A DNA stretch of 64,000 nucleotides from NCBI RefSeq assembly GCF_003628435.1, contig NZ_RBZN01000001.1:93912-157911 (forward strand), given 5' to 3'. Shown here piece by piece: positions 46,053 through 55,610 of this stretch (positions are counted from its first letter, which is position 1; each line of letters opens with the position of its first letter). The DNA is from Ureibacillus endophyticus (GTDB lineage Bacteria > Bacillota > Bacilli > Bacillales_A > Planococcaceae). The notes below the pieces were generated by a model. That model made no database searches. It was not told the DNA's origin and was given only the letters and a program-made list of their open reading frames with translations. A program made the translations under genes and the position numbers.

Positions 46053-46817
46053 ATGAAACGAATCGAATCAACTCAAAATTCATTAGTAAAACATTGGAAA
46101 AAGCTAGTGACAACTCGGAAAGAACGTGAAAAAACAGGTGAATTTCTTGTAGAAGGATTTCATTTAGTAGAAGAAGCGTTAAAAAATAAAGACCAAATTA
46201 TCCAAATCATTGTTCGTGAAGGTGTTGATTTACCATTATTATGGGATATCGATAATGTAATGATGGTGGAAGTGACGCCAACTGTTGCAAAGGAGATTGC
46301 GGAAACAGAAACATCACAAGGTGTGTTTGCTCATTGTAAACAGAAAGAAATTTCTCGTGAAGATCAATTGAAATGGCGTAAATTATTGCTTGTTGATGCT
46401 GTACAAGACCCAGGCAATATTGGAACGATGATTCGTACAGCAGATGCTGCTGGAATCGATGCAGTAATTCTTGGAAAAGGCTGTGCAGATGCTTATAATC
46501 CAAAAACGTTACGTTCAAGTCAAGGTTCTCATTTCCACATTCCTGTTGTTCGTGGTGAGTTAGAAGATTGGATTGAAGACTTACAACATAATGGTGTAAA
46601 AGTGTATGGTACAGCACTTCAGGATGCGATTGAATATACTGAAATTAAAAAAACTGATGGCTTTGCATTAATTGTTGGCAATGAAGGTAGTGGCATTCAT
46701 CCCCAATTATTAAGCCAAACCGATCAAAATGTTATCATTCCAATTTTAGGGCAGGCTGAGTCATTAAATGTGGCTGTCGCAACAGGAATACTTTTATATC
46801 AACTCGTGCGTTCGTAA
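46053..46817 (+). CDS. rlmP: SPOUT (TrmH-family) 23S rRNA 2'-O-methyltransferase
   Basis: 254 residues. N-terminal substrate-binding region (RIESTQNSLVKHWKKL, FLVEGFHLVEEAL) and C-terminal trefoil-knot SAM domain with motifs DPGNIGTMIRTADAAG, VGNEGSGI and ESLNVAVATGILLYQ. The gene just ahead of pheST is ysgA in B. subtilis, shown to be RlmP, acting on the A-loop of 23S rRNA; I assign the name by synteny and family. The ribosome site (AAAGGCGG) is rather far from ATG. Confidence 0.88.
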   Translation: MKRIESTQNSLVKHWKKLVTTRKEREKTGEFLVEGFHLVEEALKNKDQIIQIIVREGVDLPLLWDIDNVMMVEVTPTVAKEIAETETSQGVFAHCKQKEISREDQLKWRKLLLVDAVQDPGNIGTMIRTADAAGIDAVILGKGCADAYNPKTLRSSQGSHFHIPVVRGELEDWIEDLQHNGVKVYGTALQDAIEYTEIKKTDGFALIVGNEGSGIHPQLLSQTDQNVIIPILGQAESLNVAVATGILLYQLVRS

Positions 46818-46839
46818 ATTAGTTGAAAAATACTGAGAG

Positions 46840-46868
46840 TTGACGTAAAATAATGAAGGATTTAGAAA
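46840..46868 (+). promoter_or_regulatory. Candidate promoter of the pheST leader
   Basis: TTGACG (46840-46845), 17-bp spacer, TAGAAA (46863-46868); the -10 is poor. Confidence 0.4.
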
Positions 46869-46874
46869 TTCATA

Positions 46875-47121
46875 ATAAAAATGCGTTATGAGCGGGAAGA
46901 GTAAATTTTAATGTTGCATGTAGGGAGCATAAGCCATAGACTGCAAGCTTATGTATGTAACCAAAATTGAAGTTCACCCCGCGAGCAGCTTCCGGGATCA
47001 ACTTGTGAAAGGAAGGCCGGCTAAGTTAGTCGTTATGTTAATGAAGTGATTGCTTTTTTGCAATAACTAGGGTGGTACCGCGATATAATCCTCGTCCCTT
47101 TTTTAGGGGCGGGGTTTTTTT
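46875..47121 (+). ncRNA. T-box leader of pheST
   Basis: The 380-bp gap before pheS holds a T-box riboswitch: a GAAGAGTA element early in stem I, probable specifier codon TTC (Phe) at 46973-46975, T-box AGGGTGGTACCGCG at 47069-47082, and terminator CCTCGTCCCT / AGGGGCGGGG with TTTTTTT (47090-47121). Confidence 0.92.
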
Positions 47122-47197
47122 ATTTATATGGAAAAGTATTTCCTACCCAAACGCAAATAGCTCAATCGTAAAAAGAATTCTCTAAGGAGGAATAAAA

Positions 47198-48235
47198 GTG
47201 GAACAACAACTTAAGCAATTAGAACAAGAAGCACTAGCGAAAATCGAAGCTGCTTCAAATTTAAAAGAATTAAATGACGTTCGTGTTGCGTACTTAGGAA
47301 AAAAAGGTCCAATTACGGATTTATTAAAAGGAATGGGGAAATTATCTCCTGAAGAACGTCCAAAAATGGGGGCTTTAGTAAACACAGTTCGTGAAAACGT
47401 AACAAACCAACTTGAAGCTCGTATTGCAGTTTTAGAAGAACAAGCAATTCAAGAACAACTTGAAAAGGAATCAATTGACGTAACATTACCAGGTCGAAAA
47501 ATTCGTACAGGTAACCGTCATCCATTAACTCGTGTTATTGAGGAAATTGAAGATTTATTCCTTTCTATGGGATATGAAATTGCTGAAGGTCCTGAAGTGG
47601 AAAAAGACTATTATAACTTTGAAGCATTGAACTTGCCAAAAGGTCACCCTGCACGTGATATGCAAGATACTTTCTACATTACTGAAGAAACACTTTTACG
47701 TACGCATACTTCACCTGTTCAAGCTCGTACAATGGAAGCTAAAAAAGGTGAGCCTATTCGCATTATTTGTCCAGGGAAAGTATTCCGTCGTGACAATGAT
47801 GATGCTACTCACTCACACCAATTTATGCAAATTGAAGGGTTAGTAATTGGTGAAAACATTCGTATGAGTGATTTAAAAGGTACACTTGATGCACTGGCAA
47901 AAAGAATGTTTGGTGAAGAGCGTGAAATTCGTCTTCGTCCAAGTTTCTTCCCATTCACAGAGCCATCTGTAGAAGTGGACGTTTCTTGTCATAAATGTGG
48001 TGGTAAAGGTTGTAACGTATGTAAACAAACTGGCTGGATTGAGATTTTAGGAGCTGGTATGGTACATCCAAACGTTCTAGAAATGGCTGGCTATGATTCG
48101 AAAAAATTATCTGGCTTTGCTTTCGGTATTGGTGCAGAACGTATTGCGATGTTGAAATATGGGGTGGATGATATTCGTCATTTCTACACAAATGACATTC
48201 GTTTCTTATCACAATTCCACCGTACAGAAGAGTAG
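47198..48235 (+). CDS. pheS: Phenylalanyl-tRNA synthetase alpha subunit
   Basis: 345 residues, catalytic subunit of the alpha2-beta2 enzyme. N-terminal coiled coil (1-85), then the class II core: [17 protein letters not shown] (motif 2 region), [31 protein letters not shown] and [13 protein letters not shown] (motif 3). AAGGAGG before start. Followed after 11 bp by pheT. Confidence 0.97.
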   Translation: MEQQLKQLEQEALAKIEAASNLKELNDVRVAYLGKKGPITDLLKGMGKLSPEERPKMGALVNTVRENVTNQLEARIAVLEEQAIQEQLEKESIDVTLPGRKIRTGNRHPLTRVIEEIEDLFLSMGYEIAEGPEVEKDYYNFEALNLPKGHPARDMQDTFYITEETLLRTHTSPVQARTMEAKKGEPIRIICPGKVFRRDNDDATHSHQFMQIEGLVIGENIRMSDLKGTLDALAKRMFGEEREIRLRPSFFPFTEPSVEVDVSCHKCGGKGCNVCKQTGWIEILGAGMVHPNVLEMAGYDSKKLSGFAFGIGAERIAMLKYGVDDIRHFYTNDIRFLSQFHRTEE

Positions 48236-48246
48236 GAGGGCCAAAA

Positions 48247-50652
48247 ATGTTAGTATCTTTAAATTGGTTAAAACAATATGTAGATATAGATGGTTTAACA
48301 GCCGAAGAATTAGCTGAAAAAATTACACGCTCTGGAATCGAAGTAGATGCAGTAATTGATCGTTCACAAGGCATGACGAATGTTGTAGTTGGTTATGTTG
48401 TTTCAAAGGAAAAACACCCCGATGCAGATAAATTAAACGTATGCCAAGTTGAAGTAGGCGAAGGGGATGTACGACAAATCATTTGTGGTGCACCAAACGT
48501 TGCAGCAGGTCAAAAAGTAATCGTTGCTTTACCAGGTGCTCGTCTTCCAGGTGGGATCAAAATTAAAAAAGCAAAAATGCGCGGTCAAGAATCAAACGGA
48601 ATGATTTGTTCGTTACAAGAATTAGGTGTTGAAGGTCGTGTTGTTCCAAAAGCTTATGCGGATGGAATTTACGTGTTACCTGAAGATGCAGTTCCAGGTA
48701 GTGATGCATTAGAGCTTGTTGGTTTACGTGATATAGTATTAGAACTTGGCTTAACACCAAACCGTTCGGATGCACTTTCAATGTTAGGTGTGGCATATGA
48801 AGTAGCTGCCATTTTATCTCGTGAAGTGAAATTACCTGAAGTGAAATATGAAACAACTTATGAAAAAGCAGAAGATTATTTAAAATTACGTGTGGAAGCA
48901 AAAGAAAATCCATTATATGCAGCAAAAGTTGTGAAAAACGTTAAAATCGAACAATCACCACTTTGGTTACAACATTACCTAATGGCTGCAGGTGTTCGTC
49001 CACACAATAACGTCGTTGATATTACAAACTATATTTTAATGGAATATGGTCAACCACTACATGCCTTCGATTATGATGCATTAAAAACGAAAGAAATTGT
49101 CGTTCGTCTTGCAAATGAAGGAGAAAAAATTGTTACTTTAGATGATCAAGAACGTACGTTAAAAGCACATAACCTTGTTATTACAAATGGAGTAGAACCA
49201 GTTGCCATTGCAGGTGTTATGGGTGGTGCAAATTCTGAGGTAACAGAAAATACAACAACTGTTGTCATCGAATCTGCTTATTTTGATGGCTTCTCTGTTC
49301 GTCGTACATCAAAGGAAATTGGTTTACGTTCTGATGCATCGGCTCGTTTCGAAAAAGGTGTAGATCCAAACCGAGTTATTTTAGCAGCTGAACGTGCAGC
49401 TCAATTACTCGCAGAACTAGCAGGTGGAGAAGTTTTAGAAGGAACAGTGTTAGTGGATGAGTTAGATAAAACGCCAACTCGTGTAGTTGTTTCACCTGAC
49501 TTCATCAATGCACGTCTTGGTATGAAAATTTCTCTAGAAGATATGTTATCAATTTTAAAACGTTTACAGTTCGATGTGGAAGCGGCAAATGGTTTACTAA
49601 TCATCGATGCGCCAACTCGCCGTCAAGATATTAAAATTGAAGAAGATATCGTTGAAGAAATTGCACGCCTTTACGGATACGATGAAATTCCAATGACATT
49701 ACCAGAAGGCAATGATCAAGTTGGTGGATTAACATCTTACCAAGCGAAACGTCGTGTTGCTCGTAATTTCTTAGAGGGTGCTGGTTTATACCAAGCGGTG
49801 ACTTACTCTTTAACATCTGAAGAGCTATCACAAAAATATGCTTTAAAAGCAGAAGAAACAACAAAATTATTAATGCCAATGAGTGAAGAACGTTCAACTT
49901 TACGTCAAAGCTTAATTCCTCATTTATTAGAATCAGCAAGTTATAACGTTGCTCGTAATGCTGAATCTGTAGCACTTTATGAAATTGGTTCTGTATTCTT
50001 AGGCAAAACAGATGAAGGACTTCCTTATGAAGAGGAGCATGTTGCTGTAGTTGTTACTGGAAAATGGGTAGACAACGCATGGCAAGGTGAAAAAGTTAAC
50101 GCAGATTTCTTCATTGTAAAGGGAATTTTAGAAGGATTATTTGAAAAATTAGGATTAGCAGATCGAATTTCTTATGTAAAATCAACTGTCGATGGTTTAC
50201 ATCCAGGTCAAACAGCAGATATTTTCTTAGATGGAGAAAAGGTTGGTATTATTGGAGGGTTACATCCAGTTGAGCGTAAAAATTTAGATCTTAAAGATAC
50301 ATTTGTTGCGGAATTGAACTTAAAAGCAATTTTAACTGCAACAGTTGAAGATCTTGTTTATACAGCTGTACCACGTTTCCCTGCTATGACGCGTGATATT
50401 GCATTAGAACTTGATCGCTCAACACCAGCAGGAGAAATTATTGAAATTATTCGCAAAGCTGGTACGAAACTATTGAAAGATGTGAAAGTGTTCGACGTTT
50501 ATGAAGGTGAGAAAATGGCTCCTGGTAAAAAATCAGTTGCATTCTCATTAACATACTTCGATCCTGAACGCACATTAACAGATGATGAAGTTGTCAACGC
50601 ACATGAAAAAGTATTAAAAGCTCTTGTAGAAGCTGGAGCAGAAGTACGCTAG
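48247..50652 (+). CDS. pheT: Phenylalanyl-tRNA synthetase beta subunit
   Basis: 801 residues: EMAP/tRNA-binding domain near residues 40-150 (HPDADKLNVCQVEVG, ICGAPNV), B3/B4 editing domain (GVRPHNNVVDITNYI), B5 domain, and the C-terminal ferredoxin-like anticodon-binding domain (FPAMTRDIALELD). AGGAGG before ATG. Cotranscribed with pheS. Confidence 0.97.
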   Translation: MLVSLNWLKQYVDIDGLTAEELAEKITRSGIEVDAVIDRSQGMTNVVVGYVVSKEKHPDADKLNVCQVEVGEGDVRQIICGAPNVAAGQKVIVALPGARLPGGIKIKKAKMRGQESNGMICSLQELGVEGRVVPKAYADGIYVLPEDAVPGSDALELVGLRDIVLELGLTPNRSDALSMLGVAYEVAAILSREVKLPEVKYETTYEKAEDYLKLRVEAKENPLYAAKVVKNVKIEQSPLWLQHYLMAAGVRPHNNVVDITNYILMEYGQPLHAFDYDALKTKEIVVRLANEGEKIVTLDDQERTLKAHNLVITNGVEPVAIAGVMGGANSEVTENTTTVVIESAYFDGFSVRRTSKEIGLRSDASARFEKGVDPNRVILAAERAAQLLAELAGGEVLEGTVLVDELDKTPTRVVVSPDFINARLGMKISLEDMLSILKRLQFDVEAANGLLIIDAPTRRQDIKIEEDIVEEIARLYGYDEIPMTLPEGNDQVGGLTSYQAKRRVARNFLEGAGLYQAVTYSLTSEELSQKYALKAEETTKLLMPMSEERSTLRQSLIPHLLESASYNVARNAESVALYEIGSVFLGKTDEGLPYEEEHVAVVVTGKWVDNAWQGEKVNADFFIVKGILEGLFEKLGLADRISYVKSTVDGLHPGQTADIFLDGEKVGIIGGLHPVERKNLDLKDTFVAELNLKAILTATVEDLVYTAVPRFPAMTRDIALELDRSTPAGEIIEIIRKAGTKLLKDVKVFDVYEGEKMAPGKKSVAFSLTYFDPERTLTDDEVVNAHEKVLKALVEAGAEVR

Positions 50653-50659
50653 TAAAAGT

Positions 50660-50692
50660 ATCCACGTTCCTAAATTGGGACGTGGATTTTTT
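50660..50692 (+). terminator. Terminator after pheT
   Basis: ATCCACGTTCC / GGGACGTGGAT 11-bp stem (one G-U) with a 6-nt loop and TTTTTT. Confidence 0.9.
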
Positions 50693-50773
50693 AAAATATT
50701 TCAGAAAAATTTAGGTGAATATGAAACTATTCCCAGTTCAGTTCGTAAGTAGAATTAGAAAAGGAGGAATAGT

Positions 50774-53044
50774 ATGAAGAAAAAAGTAATATCTTCAGTT
50801 ATAGTAGCATCACTCTTTACATTACCATTTTCAGCAGTTGCTACCACTTCTACAAATCCGATAGATAAAGAGATTGCTACAGTTACAACAAATCAAAATT
50901 CATGGGTTACCACTAAGGCATTTCTCGAACAAGCTGTTACTAAACTAAGTTATCAGCATGGTTCTGACTTTATGCGAAAAGAAGTGCTAAATGCTTTGCT
51001 TAAAGGTGCCGATTGGCAAAATATTGATGGTGTGATTACCCAAGAGCAAATTGCCAATGTGTTAGTCAATAAATTAAACGTGGAAAAAGAAGGTCAAAGT
51101 TATAAATCTACTGCTGATAAATTAGGGCTTTTTGAAGGTGTGCCGAATAATCGTATAACGGTTACAGATAGCGAGCTCGAATTAATTTTCAGTAATTTCG
51201 AAAAAGTAGAAAATAAAGATGTTGATAATACTGGTGTACAACAATACTCTGTAGAAGATTTCATGAAAAATCCAGGTAATTTAGGATATCAATTATCTCC
51301 AGATGGTAACTATATTTCTTATGCTGCAGCTTGGGAAAATCGACTAAATATTTTTGTCAAAGAAATGAATAGTGATTCAGAACCAGAACGTGTGACGAAT
51401 TTAACAGATCGTGATATTGCTGGTTTCATTTGGAAAGAAGATACTATTTTATATTTAAAAGATAATGGTGGCGATGAAAACTATCATATCTACACAACTA
51501 CGTTTAATGGTGGAGAAGAGAAAGATTTAACTCCATATGAAAATGTTGTTGCCTATCCAATTGATATATTAAAAGATGCTAAAGATGAAATTTTAATTAT
51601 GATGAACAAAGAAGACGCTACTGTTTTCGATGTTTATAAATTAAATGTTAAAACTGGTGAAACAAAACTAGTTGCTAAGAATCCAGGGAATGTTCAATCA
51701 TGGATATCTGACAGTAATGGACAAGTTCGTATGGCTGTTGCTACAGATGGTGTAGCCGGGGCTGTTCTTTACCGTGACTCAGAAAAAGATGAATTTAAAC
51801 CATTCATTACAATTGAATCTGGAGATACAGTTTCACCAATTGCTTTCTCTCAAGATAATCAATCGGTCTATATGTTATCCAATAAAGGTCGAGACAAAAT
51901 TGAATTAGTTCAATATGATTTACAAGGGAATGAGGAAATCCTTTTCACAAACTCAAATGTGGACATTAGTAATGCAATTTACAGCACATCAAAAGATAAA
52001 ATCTTATTTGCTACTTATATGACAGATAAAGTGCATTATGAGTTTTTCGATAACGATTTTGAAAAGGTATTTAAGAACATTCAAAACAAACTAGGTGTTA
52101 GTGAAAGTGAATTTGGTATTAATGATTACAACAAGGATATGACGAAATTCATCGTATCTGTTTCAAGTGATAAAGTTTATGGAAAATATTATTACTATGA
52201 TTCAACTACAGATAATCTAACTGAGCTAGCAACATTAGGTTCATGGTTAGACCCTAATGAAATGGCTGAGATGCAATCTATTTCATATAAAGCTCGGGAT
52301 GGTTTAACAATTAATGGCTATTTAACATTACCTAAAAATAAAGTGGCAGAAAATCTTCCGTTGATTGTTATTCCTCATGGTGGTCCTTGGGCAAGAGATA
52401 TGTGGGGCTTTAACCCAGAAGTGCAATTGTTAGCAAATCGTGGTTATGCTGTATTACAAGTGAACTTCCGCTCTTCTACTGGATATGGACGAGCATTTTT
52501 AGAGGCTGGAAATAAACAATGGGGCTTAGCAATTCAAGACGATATTACAGATGGTGTACAATGGGCTATTGACCAAGGAATTGCAGATCCAGAGAAAATC
52601 GGTATTTATGGAGCTTCCTTTGGTGGGTATGCAACATTAGCCGGAATTACATTTACCCCAGACCTTTATGCTGCTGCAGTAGACTATGTTGGGGTTTCAA
52701 ACATCTTTACACTACTGGATACAATTCCACCATATTGGGAAACAATGCGTCAACAGTTCTATGAGCGTGTAGGGCACCCAGAAGAAGATAAAGAATTATT
52801 AACAAAAGTATCGCCAGTATTCCATGCTGACAAAATTAAAACACCATTATTCGTAGCGCAAGGTGCAAATGACCCTCGTGTAAATAAACAAGAGTCAGAT
52901 CAAATCGTTGAAGCATTACGTTCACGTGGTGTAGATGTAGAATACATGTTAAAAGACAATGAAGGACACGGATTCATGAACGAGGAAAACCGTATTGAGT
53001 TTTACAATGCAATGGTGGATTTCTTTGATAAATATTTAAAATAA
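50774..53044 (+). CDS. Secreted S9-family (prolyl oligopeptidase-like) peptidase
   Basis: 756 residues. A Sec signal peptide (MKKKVISSVIVASLFTLPFS, AVA cleavage type) makes it extracytoplasmic. Residues about 40-145 are an extra N-terminal region with short repeats resembling a degenerate S-layer-homology module (ITQEQIANVLVNKLNV, ADKLGLFEGV). A beta-propeller follows (about 155-510), then the alpha/beta-hydrolase domain with triad Ser615 (GASFGG), Asp700 (GANDPRV) and His732 (GHGF). AAGGAGG before ATG. Single gene with its own terminator; substrate unknown. Confidence 0.9.
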   Translation: MKKKVISSVIVASLFTLPFSAVATTSTNPIDKEIATVTTNQNSWVTTKAFLEQAVTKLSYQHGSDFMRKEVLNALLKGADWQNIDGVITQEQIANVLVNKLNVEKEGQSYKSTADKLGLFEGVPNNRITVTDSELELIFSNFEKVENKDVDNTGVQQYSVEDFMKNPGNLGYQLSPDGNYISYAAAWENRLNIFVKEMNSDSEPERVTNLTDRDIAGFIWKEDTILYLKDNGGDENYHIYTTTFNGGEEKDLTPYENVVAYPIDILKDAKDEILIMMNKEDATVFDVYKLNVKTGETKLVAKNPGNVQSWISDSNGQVRMAVATDGVAGAVLYRDSEKDEFKPFITIESGDTVSPIAFSQDNQSVYMLSNKGRDKIELVQYDLQGNEEILFTNSNVDISNAIYSTSKDKILFATYMTDKVHYEFFDNDFEKVFKNIQNKLGVSESEFGINDYNKDMTKFIVSVSSDKVYGKYYYYDSTTDNLTELATLGSWLDPNEMAEMQSISYKARDGLTINGYLTLPKNKVAENLPLIVIPHGGPWARDMWGFNPEVQLLANRGYAVLQVNFRSSTGYGRAFLEAGNKQWGLAIQDDITDGVQWAIDQGIADPEKIGIYGASFGGYATLAGITFTPDLYAAAVDYVGVSNIFTLLDTIPPYWETMRQQFYERVGHPEEDKELLTKVSPVFHADKIKTPLFVAQGANDPRVNKQESDQIVEALRSRGVDVEYMLKDNEGHGFMNEENRIEFYNAMVDFFDKYLK

Positions 53045-53055
53045 TTTCATGTAAG

Positions 53056-53085
53056 AAGGGATGTCCATTAAGGGCGTCCCTTTTT
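53056..53085 (+). terminator. Terminator after the S9 peptidase gene
   Basis: AAGGGATG / CGTCCCTT 8-bp stem with an 11-nt loop and TTTTT. Confidence 0.8.
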
Positions 53086-53155
53086 ACACTAACAAAAACC
53101 AACAATCTTCTGAATATTCATGATAACATAGAGTTAAGTAGATTAGGAGGTTATC

Positions 53156-54085
53156 ATGATGAATATATTAGTTCAGGGTGCTGGTGCCCTAGGTGTTTAT
53201 TTTGGTGGAAGAATACTCGAAGCTGGATATAATGTTTCTTATTTTGTAAGAGAACGACGCGCGGCACAATTAGAAAAAGAAGGGCTTGTAATAAATAGTC
53301 CTGAGGGGGATTTCACAAGTCAAGATTTTAAGATTTATACTACTCCTGAGAGTGTAGAAAATATCGATTTAATTATTTTGGCAATAAAGGGCTACCATTT
53401 ACAACAAGCAATTCCACAAATTCAAACGATTGTAGAACGAACAGGTGCATTTGTATTACCATTGTTAAACGGTGTAGAACAATTAGATTTACTACAAAAA
53501 GCAGTTGGTAAGGAAAAGGTAATTGGCGGTTTTGCAGGCATTATTGCTACATTAAATGAAAAAGGACATGTTGTACATTCAAATAATAGTAGTGTTGTTC
53601 GATTCGGAGCACTTCATGAAGCTCAAATTGAGATTTGTGAAAAACTAGCAGAAGTTGGCCGTAATGTGAAAACAAAAATTTTACAGGAAAAAGACATTTT
53701 AAAGCATATGTGGAAAAAATATATTTTTATTACGTCTTTCTCTGGTATTACATCAGCAACACAATTAACATCTGGATATATTGCAGAAAATGAAGCGACA
53801 TTAGCAGTTGCACAAAATATCGTCTATGAAATGAGTATGCTTGCTGAAAAAGAAGGAATTTCATTGACTGAAAAAGAAATCGAATCAATGGCCAATAATA
53901 TTAAAATTATGCATCCTGAAGCAACTTCATCGATGCACCAAGATATGAGAAAAGGGTTACCGCTTGAGGTTGAGCACTTACAAGGCGGGGCATTGAGAAT
54001 CGCAGCAAAACATGGGGTGGAAATTCCAGTAATTCAAACAATCTATGGTATTTTAAAGCCTTATGAAAATGGAAGATTAAATTAA
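53156..54085 (+). CDS. panE: Ketopantoate reductase family protein (PanE/ApbA)
   Basis: 309 residues. NADP-binding GAGALGVYFGGRI at the N-terminus, LAIKGYHLQQA, LLNGVEQLD, and the catalytic Lys region KHMWKKYIFITSFSG (K of MWKK). The family reduces 2-dehydropantoate for pantothenate synthesis, but many Bacillus paralogues have unknown 2-ketoacid substrates and no panB/panC lies nearby, so the exact role is open. AGGAGG is 5 nt before ATG 53156 and 8 nt before ATG 53159; the second may be used. Confidence 0.8.
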   Translation: MMNILVQGAGALGVYFGGRILEAGYNVSYFVRERRAAQLEKEGLVINSPEGDFTSQDFKIYTTPESVENIDLIILAIKGYHLQQAIPQIQTIVERTGAFVLPLLNGVEQLDLLQKAVGKEKVIGGFAGIIATLNEKGHVVHSNNSSVVRFGALHEAQIEICEKLAEVGRNVKTKILQEKDILKHMWKKYIFITSFSGITSATQLTSGYIAENEATLAVAQNIVYEMSMLAEKEGISLTEKEIESMANNIKIMHPEATSSMHQDMRKGLPLEVEHLQGGALRIAAKHGVEIPVIQTIYGILKPYENGRLN

Positions 54086-54086
54086 T

Positions 54087-54132
54087 AAAAGAAAAAGAAC
54101 ATAGACTTTAAGTCGTATGTTCTTTTTCTTTT
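54087..54132. terminator. Bidirectional terminator
   Basis: AAAAGAAAAAGAACATA / TATGTTCTTTTTCTTTT 17-bp stem with a 12-nt loop between convergent genes; T-rich on either strand. Confidence 0.85.
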
Positions 54133-54515
54133 GAATTCGAAAACAACCCCCATACACCACCAATGACTGCAGAAATAGAGTGAATGAGTGCAAAAGTATA
54201 AAAATTAATATAAATGCTATAGTTATTTTCATTACTATTAAGTACATTATTCTTAAAATCTATTTCATAATAAGATAAAATTCCGATGATAATGACACCG
54301 GCAACTAATCCAATGATATTTGAAAGCATTGTCGCATTATTGGACAATACATAGAAATAGCGAAACGTAATAAACATGCTTAATAAAAGAAATGGAATAA
54401 CAAAAATAATACCTATGAATCCAAAATCCCCATCTTTTGCATTAAATAAATTTCCAACGATCAAAAATCCAAGTAACGAGATTCCTATACTTATGAGCCA
54501 ACTAAGTCGTAGCAT
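54108..54515 (-). CDS. Uncharacterised four-helix membrane protein
   Basis: 135 residues from ATG 54515, which follows GGAAGG at 8 nt. Hydrophobic segments near residues 5-22, 32-52, 62-82 and 108-127. I recognise no family. It lies between panE and tetR; no link to the neighbouring operon is evident. Confidence 0.6.
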   Translation of the reverse strand: MLRLSWLISIGISLLGFLIVGNLFNAKDGDFGFIGIIFVIPFLLLSMFITFRYFYVLSNNATMLSNIIGLVAGVIIIGILSYYEIDFKNNVLNSNENNYSIYINFYTFALIHSISAVIGGVWGLFSNSKEKEHTT

Positions 54516-54632
54516 AAATAATCCTTCCGAATAGTTTTTTCGATTCCTGTTATTGTTCTGAAAAAAAAACATTTATTTAAAATTTTTTTGCATGTATTTG
54601 ATATGCTGATATTATTTAAAAATAATAGATTG

Positions 54633-55235
54633 TTATTTTCTGATAATGAGACCATTTAGAACAAATTTGGAAAGTGTAACCGCTGCTTCCTCAATCGGTA
54701 GTATTGCTGAAACTTCTTTTACCATCATAGGATTTACGGTATTAATAAGTATTTTTTCCTGTATTAAAGTATTTTCTTTTGAGAAAATGCCCTCTTTTTG
54801 ACCAAGTGCTACTAATCTATGATAAAGACTATGTAATTTTTGTTGCCAATCTTCTTTTAATGGATTGGGTTCAATAGTCGATGTAAGAAGTTGTAGTACC
54901 ATTTGATGGATTTCACCATATTCAGTAGATAAGTAGATGAAAGTATCAAAAATTTTATATAGTTTTTCTTCAATAGGAAAATCAGATTCAATCACTTCTA
55001 TTTGCTTTTTATATATTTCATTTAAAACCTCATATGAAATTAGATTTGCTAATTCTTGTTTACTACCAAAGTTTCGGTAAATTGTCCCTACCCCAACATT
55101 TGCGTGATCTGCAATTTCCTCAATTGTTGCCTCAAGACCTTTATTTTTAAAAATAGTAATTGCAGATTGTTTAATCTTAATACGATTTTTTTGTGCATCT
55201 GCTCTTGGAGAAGCATTTTTCGAATGTGAAACCAT
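54633..55235 (-). CDS. TetR-family regulator of the carboxylase operon
   Basis: 200 residues. N-terminal TetR helix-turn-helix (about 17-65: KIKQSAITIFKNKGLEATIEEIADHANVGVGTIYRNFGSKQ region), C-terminal ligand domain of low conservation. Divergent from the carboxylase/CoA-transferase operon, whose promoter carries a palindrome at its start site, so it is the probable repressor. The ligand may be an acyl-CoA or ketone pathway intermediate (inference). Confidence 0.88.
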   Translation of the reverse strand: MVSHSKNASPRADAQKNRIKIKQSAITIFKNKGLEATIEEIADHANVGVGTIYRNFGSKQELANLISYEVLNEIYKKQIEVIESDFPIEEKLYKIFDTFIYLSTEYGEIHQMVLQLLTSTIEPNPLKEDWQQKLHSLYHRLVALGQKEGIFSKENTLIQEKILINTVNPMMVKEVSAILPIEEAAVTLSKFVLNGLIIRK

Positions 55236-55263
55236 AGAATAACCACCTATAATAAATTTTAAA

Positions 55264-55292
55264 ATCTTATATTTTTACTAATACTATATCAA
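55264..55292 (-). promoter_or_regulatory. Promoter of the tetR gene
   Basis: Minus strand: TTGATA (55292-55287), 17-bp spacer, TAAGAT (55269-55264). Confidence 0.6.
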
Positions 55293-55457
55293 ATATTCTA
55301 CTAATTATTTAACTTTTCTCTCTAAATAGCAAGTGTATTCTTAGTATTCTACAGAAAGTCCATCCTAAATTAAATTATTTTCTTAAAATAACACATTAAT
55401 AATATTAAAAAAGAAAAAATTACAACTTAAATTATTTTCAGAATTTTATAAATTGTG

Positions 55458-55486
55458 TTGACATTGTATAACACTCAAGTTAGAAT
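55458..55486 (+). promoter_or_regulatory. Promoter of the carboxylase operon
   Basis: TTGACA (55458-55463), 17-bp spacer, TAGAAT (55481-55486): near-consensus, start near 55493. The 375-bp gap 55236-55610 holds the two divergent promoters and the operator; the rest is AT-rich with nothing recognised. Confidence 0.8.
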
Positions 55487-55493
55487 TTGGATA

Positions 55494-55509
55494 CGGAATA
55501 CGGATTCCG
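55494..55509. promoter_or_regulatory. Probable TetR operator
   Basis: CGGAATACGGATTCCG: perfect CGGAAT / ATTCCG inverted repeat with a 4-bp centre, lying on the predicted transcription start of a strong promoter, as expected for repression. The sequence is GC-rich within an AT-rich region. Confidence 0.65.
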
Positions 55510-55610
55510 CTTAGAAATTGCGTATTTTTCTCTAATAATCAAATTTATTCTATGAAAAAATGCATTTTCTAAAACTCTAAATTTTCTAACAAAAGGGTGT
55601 GTTAATCGTT

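Noticed and set aside
46207-46617. Minus-strand 136-codon frame inside rlmP
   Set aside because: It is antisense to a conserved gene; composition (His/Leu/Gln-rich) is typical of a shadow frame.
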